Assembly: GCA_029379225.1 (NCBI GenBank)
Contig: JAQYWR010000008.1
Span: 106,086 to 170,085, forward strand
Length of the DNA: 64,000 nucleotides
Source: Nostoc sp. S4
Lineage (GTDB): Bacteria > Cyanobacteriota > Cyanobacteriia > Cyanobacteriales > Nostocaceae
Direction: 5' to 3'
Below the pieces are notes generated by a model. That model searched no databases and was not told where the DNA came from. It was given only the letters and a program-made list of their open reading frames with translations. Shown piece after piece: positions 10,014 through 17,865 of the stretch; the first letter of the stretch is position 1; every line of letters starts with the position of its first letter. Both the position numbers and the translations under genes were made by a program.

Positions 10014-10772
10014 TCATTCCCCTGCATAGTCGTGTAACTTGTCAAATAGCCATGACAAAGCACCATCAACATCAGTAACGTAATCTCCTGGTGGTATGGC
10101 TGGACGATTCACCATCACAACATTCACCTCAAGTTCTCGTGCCGCAATGATTTTGGCATAGGTTGCATCGCCACCGCTATTTTTACTAACTATGGTATCG
10201 ATGTGATGCTGAATCAGGATTTCCCTTTCATTATTCAGGGTAAAGGGGCCGCGATCGCACAATAACATCCCCGGTGGCACTAAGGCATCAGGGGCAGGAG
10301 GGTCGATCGTTCGCATGAGAAACCAAATTTCCTTGAGGTGAGCGAAGGCGGCGAGTTCTTGTCTACCAACTGTCAAAAATACTCGCTGTGCCTGGTTTTC
10401 CAGGACTGCTGCTGCGGCTCTAACGCTGTCAACTTCAATCCAGCGATCGTCACTTACCTTTTGCCAAGGCGGACGAATTAACATCAGATGGGGTACTCCC
10501 ACTTTAATTGCAGCATCTACCGCATTCCAGGAAATCTGTGAAGCAAAAGGATGAGTTGCATCAATTAGCAAATCGATTTGCATTGCTTCCAAATAGTTAA
10601 CTAATCCAGCCACACCACCGAAGCCTCCAACCCGCAAATCGCCCAAAGGCACTAATGGCTCACGCGTGCGACCAGCTAGAGATGTGATTGCTTCTACCCC
10701 TTCGATAGTCGCCAGTTTAGCAGCTAATTCTGTTGCATCTCCTGTCCCACCCAGAATTAAAACGCGGATCAT
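10014..10772 (-). CDS. cobK: precorrin-6A / cobalt-precorrin-6A reductase
   Basis: 252 aa starting at MIRVLILGGTGDATELA, a Rossmann-like N terminus. Next come TSLAGRT, GGFGGVAGLVNYL and the family marker IDATHPFASQIS. Later landmarks are VFLTVGRQELAAF, LLCDRGPFTL and VSKNSGGDATYAKIIAARE. It reduces the macrocycle in cobalamin synthesis with NAD(P)H. An upstream in-frame extension of 19 codons overlaps the preceding gene and is rejected. Its start overlaps the stop of the upstream DUF1636 gene by 4 bp, so the two are co-translated. Confidence 0.92.
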   Translation of the reverse strand: MIRVLILGGTGDATELAAKLATIEGVEAITSLAGRTREPLVPLGDLRVGGFGGVAGLVNYLEAMQIDLLIDATHPFASQISWNAVDAAIKVGVPHLMLIRPPWQKVSDDRWIEVDSVRAAAAVLENQAQRVFLTVGRQELAAFAHLKEIWFLMRTIDPPAPDALVPPGMLLCDRGPFTLNNEREILIQHHIDTIVSKNSGGDATYAKIIAARELEVNVVMVNRPAIPPGDYVTDVDGALSWLFDKLHDYAGE

Positions 10773-11182
10773 AGAGGTGGAATTTTTGCCAAAATGCCCT
10801 TTTTCAAAGCTTCTGGACGCTCTGACCAAGGCAGTAAACCATCTGGTTTGGCATAGTATTGACTAGCACACTCCAGTACCGCAGATGCACTGCCATCAAC
10901 GGTTAGATCCCCAAATAAATATGTTAATTTGCCTTTGGCAGCAAAGGCAACCACACACGAACGATTACAAGCACTCATGCATTCGACTTCTTGAATTGGA
11001 AATTCGTCTCGCAAGTCCCAATCTTGCGCCAGGTGTTGAAGTTGCTGTAATAATTGTTCGCCACCACTTCCAGCTAAACGTTTTCCATCTTGCCAAACGC
11101 TGGCACAGGTTTTGCAAACAAATAAAGTGTGGTCAGGAACACCACAGCGGTTAGTTGTCGAAACATTTGCAGTCGCAGTCAT
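10769..11182 (-). CDS. DUF1636 predicted metal-binding (2Fe-2S ferredoxin-like) protein
   Basis: 137 aa from ATG 11182, which has GAGG about 5 nt upstream; an upstream ATG at 11230 would give 153 aa. It has a CxxC pair (LFVCKTCASV) and a later cluster EVECMSACNRSC, in a thioredoxin-like DUF1636 layout. The four-Cys pattern suggests a 2Fe-2S cluster. Its 4-bp overlap with cobK points to a role in or near cobalamin synthesis, which is inferred from context only. Confidence 0.8.
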   Translation of the reverse strand: MTATANVSTTNRCGVPDHTLFVCKTCASVWQDGKRLAGSGGEQLLQQLQHLAQDWDLRDEFPIQEVECMSACNRSCVVAFAAKGKLTYLFGDLTVDGSASAVLECASQYYAKPDGLLPWSERPEALKKGILAKIPPL

Positions 11183-11484
11183 CCATACCTCGCACAAATG
11201 TGAAACTGATAAATCTACTTCAGTGGGCATCCTGATTCACTCAATTAGAAATTTTAGATTACTGAGGCAAGCTAATCTCAAATCTCAGATTAGTTTACAG
11301 TTGCTCTCAAGCGCCAGATTAGACAACGAATTTTCCCCGTTACCTCTGGTAGCTAACCCCCACTAAAACTGAATAACCTTAACATCGTACACTAAGGTCT
11401 AATAATACTAAATTAAGCTGGATTTACACCTTTATCTTGTTTTTTGTGAAAAATATGTGTTAATATTATTAATTGTGTGGTTAA

Positions 11485-11558
<74 letters not shown>

Positions 11559-11563
11559 TTTGT

Positions 11564-11670
11564 TGTACACTTACTAATTATTTCTCGTCAGTGACAGATT
11601 AGTGTCTTAGAGACAAACTGTTGTCATCAAGCTAATCAACTGTCTCTAAAGTATCAATGACAAATTAATC
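11564..11670 (+). mobile_element. candidate solo left end of a type V-K CRISPR-associated transposon
   Basis: TGTACA at 11564-11569 lies 5 bp after the tRNA-Val 3' end. It is followed by AATTATTTCTCGTC, GTGACAGATTAGTGTC (11591-11606), TTGTCATC and ATGACAAATTAAT (11657-11669). From memory, the left end of the Scytonema hofmannii CAST begins TGTACAGTGACAAATTAT, then carries GTGACAGATTAATGTC and ATGACAAATTAAAT at similar spacing. A PAM-like GTT at 11499-11501 in the tRNA gene lies 62 bp before TGTACA, matching the 60-66 bp insertion rule of these elements. No cas12k, tnsB, tnsC or tniQ and no right end are in the window, so this would be a remnant. Confidence 0.6.
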
Positions 11671-11853
11671 TTATTTTTCTTAAGGTTGTCCAAGAAATTA
11701 TTAATATCTTAACTGCTTTAGTCTAATTAGACAGTTTTAACAAGAAAGTGAAGTACACAATCATTTTTCTCAAAGTTGGGTTAAGGTCTGTTTTACTTCT
11801 AAATTCTGATGCTTTGACTGAGCGTCTCCAGCTTTGCTCATCAATTCTAAATT
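11671..11853 (+). other. spacer before the CHAT-TPR gene
   Basis: Together with the transposon-end candidate this makes a 295-bp gap after the tRNA. It is AT-rich with no clear hairpin terminator. It must hold the promoter of the CHAT-TPR gene unless transcription continues from the tRNA. Confidence 0.4.
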
Positions 11854-14517
11854 ATGTTATATACGATCCAAAAATGCTTTAAATTTTTTATTAAGTTAAC
11901 AAAATATCATCAACCAAGAAAGAAGAGAATACTTAACAATATTCTCTTGTCTAGTTATTCTGTATTATTCTTACTAACAGTATTTGTTTATATTGTCGTT
12001 TTACCTGTTTTGAGTCTATCTAGTGCAATTGAACCAAGTCAGTATTTATCTAAAGCGGAATCAGATTTAAAAGATTTAGTACAACAGGGAAAAATTCTTT
12101 ATGAAACAGGACGATTAATAGAAGCGCAAAAGGTATTGCAAAGTGTATCTCAACAATATCAAGCACTAGGGAACAAACTTCGGCAAGCAGTAACGCTTAG
12201 TAATCTTGCTTTAGTTTACCAACAACGTGGAATGTTTGCCGAAGCCACTATAGCAATTAATGACAGTTTAAAATTATTAGGTAATGCTAACTCAAGACAA
12301 CACTTACAAGTTCTTGCTCAAACGCTAGAAATTCAAGGAAGTTTGCAGTTGAATCAAGGACTATCTCAAGAAGCATTGGAAACTTGGCAACAAACTGAGG
12401 CAAAGTATGCAGAAATTAACGATTTTAGGGGTATTAATCGCAGTCGCATCAATCAAGCACAGGCTTTGCAGATATTGGGATTTTATCGCCGTGCTTTGAT
12501 AATGTTGACTCAAGTAAATCAAAATTTACAATCTCAGCCCGATTCTCTAATTAAAGCTGTAGAACTACGATCGCTTGGAGATACACTCCAATTAACTGGA
12601 GATTTAGCACAATCACGTCAAGTTCTCCAACAAAGCTTACAAACTGCTGAGAAATTGCAATCTCTTGCAGAAATCAGTGCGACATTGCTGAGTTTGGGCA
12701 ATACTTTTAGAATTGCTCAAGATTACCAAAATGCGATCGCCACCTACCAGCAAGCAATCGCTAAAACTCCTTCACTACTCACCAAAGTCCAAGCGCAAAT
12801 CAATCTTCTTACCATTCTATTGAATACACAGCAGTGGGCAATTGCCCAACCCTTACTCAGAGAGATTCCCAGTGAATTAGATAATTTACCACTCTCTCAA
12901 ATAGCAGTTTATGCTAAAATTCATTTTGCTCAAAGCTCGATCAAAGTATCTAGTAATCAAGTAATAGATAAGCAATCTGTTGCAAAAATACTTGCTACGG
13001 CAGTAAAATTAGCAAAAACACTTGGCGATACACGAGCAGAATCTTATGCCATCGGCACTCTAGGCAAGTTGTATGAGAGCGATCGCCAGTGGTTGAATGC
13101 TCAGAAGCTAACACAGCAAGCACTAACATTGGCTGAATCTGTAAATGCACCAGATATCGCCTACAACTGGTATTGGCAATTAGGACGCTTGCTTAAACAG
13201 CAGGGAGATACTAAAGGAGCAATTGCAGCCTATGATGCTGCTGTTAATCAATTACAAAGTCTAAGAAATGACCTTGTAGCAGTGAATCGAGATGTACAAT
13301 TTTCATTTCAAGAAAGCGTAGAACCTGTTTATCGGGAATCAGTAGCATTGCTTTTATCGCCGGAAAATCAACTTAGCGAACAAACATTAGATAAAGCACG
13401 CCAGCAAATTGAAGCGCTTCAATTAGCAGATTTGGATAACTTTTTTCGGGAAGCTTGTTTAAATGTCACAAAAGTTGTTTTGGATGAAGTTGTAGACCAA
13501 GATAATCCTACAACCGCTGTTGTTTATCCAATTATTCTCCCAGAAAAATTAGAAATTATTGTTAAAATTCCCAAACAAACGCTGCAACACTATTCGGTAA
13601 ATAAATCTCAACCTGAAGTAGAAAAAACTTTAGGACAACTGCGTGAATATTTAACTGAACCAGATAGAATAGAGGAAGTTGAATCTCTTTCTGGACAAGT
13701 ATATAGTTGGTTGATTCAACCAATCGAGTCGGAGTTAGAACGCACCAATATCAATACTTTAGTTTTTGTCCTCGATGGTGCATTACGAAATATACCGATG
13801 GCAGCATTATATGACGGTAAACAGTATTTAGTTGAAAAATATGCTATTGCTTTAAATCTAGGATTGCAACTACAAAAGCCTAAGTCTTTAGCACAAGAAA
13901 AATTGCAAGTTCTGGCTGGAGGATTAGTACAACCGCCATCACAATTTCAACAATTTCCACCTTTACCAGAAATTAAATCTGAGTTTGATTTGATTACCAA
14001 AGCAGGGATAGCAACTACAAAACTTTTAGATCGAGATTTCACTAGTAAGACATTAGAACGAAAGATTAGTTCTATTGCGTTTAATGTTGTTCACCTGGCA
14101 ACTCACGGACAATTTAGTTCTCGTTCTGAAGATACATTTATTTTGGCAACAGATGGACCAATTAATGTCACTGACTTGGATTTGCTGTTACGCCGTCGAG
14201 ATGAAACACAATCACAAGCCTTAGAATTGCTCGTCTTAAGTGCTTGTCAGACAGCAGAAGGAGACAATCGAGCCACACTGGGTTTAGCTGGGGTTGCTGT
14301 GCGTGCAGGTGCAAGGAGTACAATGGCAAGTCTATGGAATGTAGGCGATCGCTCGACTGCTATCTTAGTTGGTGAGTTTTATCATCAATTAGTTTCTGCC
14401 AAAGTTACAAAAGCTCAAGCCTTGCGCCGCGCTCAATTAAAGCTGTTGCAAAATTATCCAAACTACAGCCGTCCTCTTTATTGGGCGGCTTATGTTCTTG
14501 TTGGTAATTGGTTGTGA
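11854..14517 (+). CDS. TPR-CHAT domain protein (caspase-like)
   Basis: 887 aa. The basic N terminus is followed by a hydrophobic segment (about residues 30-55) ending near LSLSSA, a signal anchor or signal peptide. Residues 60-490 hold repeated TPR helices, many with the A..A/Y pattern (for example ALETWQQTEAKYAEI and AIATYQQAIAKTP). The C-terminal 300 residues are a CHAT domain with the His-Cys dyad His751 (HLATHGQF) and Cys798 (LSACQTAEG). It closes with ARSTMASLWNVGD and YWAAYVLVG. CHAT proteins are caspase/separase-like proteases; the substrate is unknown. It begins the 11.8-27.6 kb CHAT/adhesin block. The 21-bp minisatellite starts 51 bp after its stop. Confidence 0.9.
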   Translation: MLYTIQKCFKFFIKLTKYHQPRKKRILNNILLSSYSVLFLLTVFVYIVVLPVLSLSSAIEPSQYLSKAESDLKDLVQQGKILYETGRLIEAQKVLQSVSQQYQALGNKLRQAVTLSNLALVYQQRGMFAEATIAINDSLKLLGNANSRQHLQVLAQTLEIQGSLQLNQGLSQEALETWQQTEAKYAEINDFRGINRSRINQAQALQILGFYRRALIMLTQVNQNLQSQPDSLIKAVELRSLGDTLQLTGDLAQSRQVLQQSLQTAEKLQSLAEISATLLSLGNTFRIAQDYQNAIATYQQAIAKTPSLLTKVQAQINLLTILLNTQQWAIAQPLLREIPSELDNLPLSQIAVYAKIHFAQSSIKVSSNQVIDKQSVAKILATAVKLAKTLGDTRAESYAIGTLGKLYESDRQWLNAQKLTQQALTLAESVNAPDIAYNWYWQLGRLLKQQGDTKGAIAAYDAAVNQLQSLRNDLVAVNRDVQFSFQESVEPVYRESVALLLSPENQLSEQTLDKARQQIEALQLADLDNFFREACLNVTKVVLDEVVDQDNPTTAVVYPIILPEKLEIIVKIPKQTLQHYSVNKSQPEVEKTLGQLREYLTEPDRIEEVESLSGQVYSWLIQPIESELERTNINTLVFVLDGALRNIPMAALYDGKQYLVEKYAIALNLGLQLQKPKSLAQEKLQVLAGGLVQPPSQFQQFPPLPEIKSEFDLITKAGIATTKLLDRDFTSKTLERKISSIAFNVVHLATHGQFSSRSEDTFILATDGPINVTDLDLLLRRRDETQSQALELLVLSACQTAEGDNRATLGLAGVAVRAGARSTMASLWNVGDRSTAILVGEFYHQLVSAKVTKAQALRRAQLKLLQNYPNYSRPLYWAAYVLVGNWL

Positions 14518-14567
14518 GACAGTTCTTGCAGGGAAAAATATTATTGCTTCGACCTTTGAAATCGGAA

Positions 14568-14771
14568 GTTAAGCCTTTTCGCTTGAGCGTTAAGCCTTTT
14601 TGCTTGAACGTTAAGCCTTTTTACTTGAACGTTAAGTCTTTTTGCTTGAACGTTAAGCCTTTTTGCTTGAACGTTAAGTCTTTTTGTTTGAACGTTAAGC
14701 CTTTTTACTTGAACGTTAAGCCTTTTTGCTTGAAGGTTGAGCCTTTTTGCTTGAAGGTTGAGTTTCTGAAC
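14568..14771. repeat. 21-bp tandem repeat, nine copies plus a partial
   Basis: The unit GTTAAGCCTTTTTGCTTGAAC is repeated nine times (14568-14756) with few substitutions (C/T at position 7, G/A at 14, the last base in the end copies). A shortened tenth copy follows to 14771. Because 21 is a multiple of three, both strands stay open: plus as a (VKPFCLN)n heptad chain beginning inside the CHAT gene, minus as (RLNVQAK)n. Neither frame has a convincing start site, so I treat it as a minisatellite rather than a gene. Confidence 0.9.
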
Positions 14772-14832
14772 TCCAAACTTTAGCACTCGTAACCCAACAG
14801 TCAACAGTCAACAGCGATCGTTATTTTCCAGT

Positions 14833-15582
14833 TTAGAGATTCATGGCGATCGCTTCTACATCTTCTACAGTCAATGCCAAAGCGTCAGCAACTTGTTCTC
14901 GGTTTAATCCCATACTCAGTAGTCGAGGTACTGCTTGTTGCAGGCGTTGTTGTGCAGCTTGAGCTTGTTGTTGTGCGGCTTGGGCTTGTTGTTGTGCAGC
15001 TTGGGACTGTGCCATTAATTCCCCAAATGTCATAAAAGGGTGACCATTTGGGTAAGAAAGTTGCAAATGTTCGCCAGAGACATCAAAACCAATTTGCAGG
15101 CGTGGACTAACCCATTTTTCACCAAAATCTACCCAGTCTAACCCATATTCACCGCGTAACCAAACTTGTAGTTCATTATTTGTGAGATTGTACATATAAT
15201 ATTCCTCTACACCGTATTGACTGTAGAACAGCAACTTCCGAGCCATTTCTACTGATGTGTTGACTGGCGAGAGGATTTCAAACACTACTTGGGGTGGTTG
15301 ATTTGCTTCTTCCCACTGTTTATAAGAAGAACGACGACCTTTTGGACGACCAACGGCAACCATGACATCGGGTGCATATTTAATCTTATTATTGCCTTCA
15401 ATGGGATACCAAAATAAGTCACCTGCAACGAAAACATTTGGTTCATTTGCAAAGAGAATATCTAAATTACCTTTAATCAGCACAATAACTTCAAAGTGTT
15501 CTGTATTATTTGCCATCGGCTGATCGTCAGATTCGGGGTAGAAAATCTCCGCAGGTGCAGAAGATTCGATTTGGGAAACCAT
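14833..15582 (-). CDS. Uma2 family (DUF820) PD-(D/E)XK nuclease-like protein
   Basis: 249 aa from ATG 15582, chosen because GGAGGTGA lies 6 nt upstream; the frame is open 14 codons further. The Uma2/DUF820 core is visible: KYAPDVMVAVG, QVVFEILSPVNTSVEMARKLLFYSQYGVEEYYMYN and QVWLRGEYG. The Asp of PDV, Glu of FEILSP and following Lys make the PD-(D/E)XK-type site. The C terminus is a Gln/Ala-rich heptad stretch (AAQQQAQ repeated) and a short helical tail, probably coiled coil. These proteins are abundant in cyanobacteria; their cellular role is unclear. Confidence 0.88.
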   Translation of the reverse strand: MVSQIESSAPAEIFYPESDDQPMANNTEHFEVIVLIKGNLDILFANEPNVFVAGDLFWYPIEGNNKIKYAPDVMVAVGRPKGRRSSYKQWEEANQPPQVVFEILSPVNTSVEMARKLLFYSQYGVEEYYMYNLTNNELQVWLRGEYGLDWVDFGEKWVSPRLQIGFDVSGEHLQLSYPNGHPFMTFGELMAQSQAAQQQAQAAQQQAQAAQQRLQQAVPRLLSMGLNREQVADALALTVEDVEAIAMNL

Positions 15583-15929
15583 CGCTATCACCTCCACTCG
15601 TGTTTTTATTTTAGGCGATCGCATCGACCTGGACTACGATTGCATCCACCTGCAATGCCATTACATTAAGAAATTTTACAACTATCGCTTAGCTAAAAAG
15701 TACCCTGCATAAACCTTAGTAGCGCACGTATGGATAGGTGTGACATTCAATTGCTGAAGATAACATGAGTTTTGAGAAACTCATACTAAACAGTCTTCAC
15801 TTTACTTGTTGCATTCTTAGTTTCTGAAATTAAATTGCAGGTAATTTTATGCTGGAACCCAGACAAAAAATTATATCTGCTGAGTTTAACTTGGCCAAAT
15901 CACTATCAACACTCAACTAAAGGAGAAAA
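15583..15929. other. divergent promoter region with a perfect hairpin
   Basis: The 347-bp gap between the Uma2 and PPC genes carries a perfect 8-bp inverted repeat ATGAGTTT-TGAG-AAACTCAT at 15765-15784 without T-tracts. It also has HIP1 sites, and AAAGGAG just before the ATG at 15930 serves as ribosome binding site. Confidence 0.5.
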
Positions 15930-16673
15930 ATGGCTACTTTTAATCTTGGTACAATTGGCAGCACCCCTGTTGTCAGAAACAACTTCAGTTTAACTACATC
16001 CGATCCCACTGATGTCTTTCAGTTTCAAATTAACGGTACTAAAAACATTAATCTGGATCTGACAGATATCAGCGCTGGTGATGATGCTGAGTTATTCCTT
16101 TTTCGAGACAACGGTAACGGTATCTTTGATTCTGGCGACCAAGCGGTTGACCTTTCCACTAATTCTCGCAACAGAGATGAGTCTATCAATAATCGAGAAA
16201 GTACAGGTACTTATTTTGCCCAAGTCCGTCGCTTTGAACCTGGTAGTTCAGGCACTATAACTTACGATTTTGCTGTGTCTGCAACTACACCCAACTCGAC
16301 AAGTGGTTTCAGCAATCTTCTACCTAAAGAATTTGAACTTGGTAATTTGTCAGCTGATGTTATTCGCTCTAATTCTGTAGGTGATTTTGACACCACAGAT
16401 ACTTACCAATTCTCTCTAGGATTATTTGAAGGTGTGAACATTACACTGGACAGACTACTAACTGATGCTGATATTCGATTAGTTCGAGATTCTAACAACA
16501 ATCGCATTGTTGATGCAGGTGAAGAAATTGCACGCTCTACTAGGGGTGGTATTACGGCTGATGTAATTTCCAACATCAACTTATCTGGTGACTACTTCTT
16601 GCAAGTCCAGCAATTTAGTGGCAATACTGGCTATAGCTTGACTTTTGACCACTTCACTACTCCTTTTGCTTAA
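15930..16673 (+). CDS. tandem PPC-like (pre-peptidase C-terminal) beta-sandwich protein
   Basis: 247 aa made of two similar halves. Each starts with a DxxD-type phrase (TSDPTDVFQFQING at 23-36, DFDTTDTYQFSLG in the second). Each continues with an (L/I)D(L/R)..D..LFRD-N-NG or RLVRDSNNNRIVDAG calcium-loop-like stretch and ends in (Y/D)YF(A/L)QV(R/Q)(R/Q)F. This is the bacterial pre-peptidase C-terminal layout. No N-terminal signal peptide is seen, so any export would need a C-terminal signal, as in type I secretion. AAAGGAG precedes the ATG. A parvulin gene follows. Confidence 0.75.
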   Translation: MATFNLGTIGSTPVVRNNFSLTTSDPTDVFQFQINGTKNINLDLTDISAGDDAELFLFRDNGNGIFDSGDQAVDLSTNSRNRDESINNRESTGTYFAQVRRFEPGSSGTITYDFAVSATTPNSTSGFSNLLPKEFELGNLSADVIRSNSVGDFDTTDTYQFSLGLFEGVNITLDRLLTDADIRLVRDSNNNRIVDAGEEIARSTRGGITADVISNINLSGDYFLQVQQFSGNTGYSLTFDHFTTPFA

Positions 16674-16689
16674 GATTATGAAGTCTTAA

Positions 16690-16769
16690 TTGAAAGTATT
16701 ATATGACAATACTTTCAACGAGTATGCAAATGTTGCAAGCGGTAGAGAATAATATTTGAATACCGCTTG
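16690..16769. terminator. two consecutive hairpins after the PPC gene
   Basis: TTGAAAGTATT pairs with AATACTTTCAA (16690-16718, 11 bp), and CAAGCGGTA pairs with TACCGCTTG (16736-16769, 9 bp). The second is followed by TATTTATAAATTTTC. Together they are a plausible end for the PPC transcript, though the T-tract is imperfect. Confidence 0.5.
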
Positions 16770-16995
16770 TATTTATAAATTTTCTCAGAACAAAATTTGA
16801 AATAAATTATGTATGACTCTTGGATAACTAAACAGTAAAATACTACATACTATTTTCAATTTTGTAATGCTTATAGATCGGGGATTTTTAATCTGCTACT
16901 AATAGCTAGTTTACCTATGTTTGCCAACAGATTAATTATAAATTCTGAATTTTATATTCTTTTCTAAAGTTTTACGTATTATTTTTTTGATAAAT

Positions 16996-17787
16996 ATGAA
17001 TACAAATTTACAAATCAGTAGCTCAATACCTGAGTTGGGCTATGCCAACGTATCTCAAGAAATTATCCCTTTGTTAGCTAGTTACAACTTGATGCCGCAA
17101 TTTTTATGTGAAAGAATTATCGAATCTGCGCTTGCACCAATTACTTGCACAAAAGCAGAAACAAATCATGCTTTAGAACAATTTTATCAACATTGGAATT
17201 TAACTAGTGAAGATAAAATAAAAGATTGGTGTTTACATTATAGTTTTACACAGGATCGGTTAGAACTTTTCGCAACCCGCAAGCTGAGAATCGAAAAATT
17301 TAAACAAATAATGTGGGGAGAACAAATAGAATCTTACTTTCTTAAGTATAAAAGACAGCTAGCTCAAGTTATTTACTCTTTAATTACAACTGAAAATAGA
17401 AGTACTGCTAACGAGTTGTTCTTTAGGATTGCAGAGGGAGAACATTCTTTTGCTGAACTAGCTCGTGAATATTCCCAAGGCCCGGAAGCCGATACATATG
17501 GCATCATTGGCCCGGTAGAACTTGGTAGTATGACGCCTAATTTTGCTCAGTTACTTTACACAAGTCAAGTTGGTGTAGTGCAATTACCTGTACTTTTGGG
17601 AAAGTTATGGGTAATTGTGCGGGTAGAAAAGCTAATTTTTGCACAGCTAGATGATTTGATGTACCAAAGATTACTACAAGGAAATTTTGAAGCTTGGTTG
17701 AAACAGCAATTAAATCAATTGTCACCAGAAGAAAAAGTTTGGATGGGAATTAATACTAAATCGGCACAGATGCCAGAAGCTACTTAG
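16996..17787 (+). CDS. parvulin-type peptidylprolyl isomerase
   Basis: 263 aa from ATG 16996 (a TTG at 16987 is alternative). The N-terminal 110 residues are helical and SurA/PrsA-like. The C-terminal half has the rotamase core: ANELFFRIAEGEHSFAELAREYSQGPEADTYGIIGPVELG and then FAQLLYTSQVGVVQLPVLLGKLWVIVRVEKL. There is no signal peptide, so it is probably cytoplasmic. In cyanobacteria such leaderless parvulins often sit beside type I secretion transporters and their cargo. Here the neighbour is a leaderless PPC-like protein, a possible client. Confidence 0.82.
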   Translation: MNTNLQISSSIPELGYANVSQEIIPLLASYNLMPQFLCERIIESALAPITCTKAETNHALEQFYQHWNLTSEDKIKDWCLHYSFTQDRLELFATRKLRIEKFKQIMWGEQIESYFLKYKRQLAQVIYSLITTENRSTANELFFRIAEGEHSFAELAREYSQGPEADTYGIIGPVELGSMTPNFAQLLYTSQVGVVQLPVLLGKLWVIVRVEKLIFAQLDDLMYQRLLQGNFEAWLKQQLNQLSPEEKVWMGINTKSAQMPEAT

Positions 17788-17865
17788 TAAGCCAGAATGC
17801 GATCGCATTGCAAGCAGATATAATTTTAGTTCCCGTTTGAGAGACAATTGTTAAACAAGGTGGCG

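Noticed and set aside
14568..14771. CRISPR array reading of the 21-bp repeats
   Set aside because: Units are contiguous without spacers and no cas genes are near.
14508..14804. ORFs through the 21-bp repeat array (plus VKPFCLN repeats, minus RLNVQAK repeats)
   Set aside because: Open frames follow automatically from a stop-free 21-bp unit; no ribosome binding site; the plus frame starts inside the CHAT gene.
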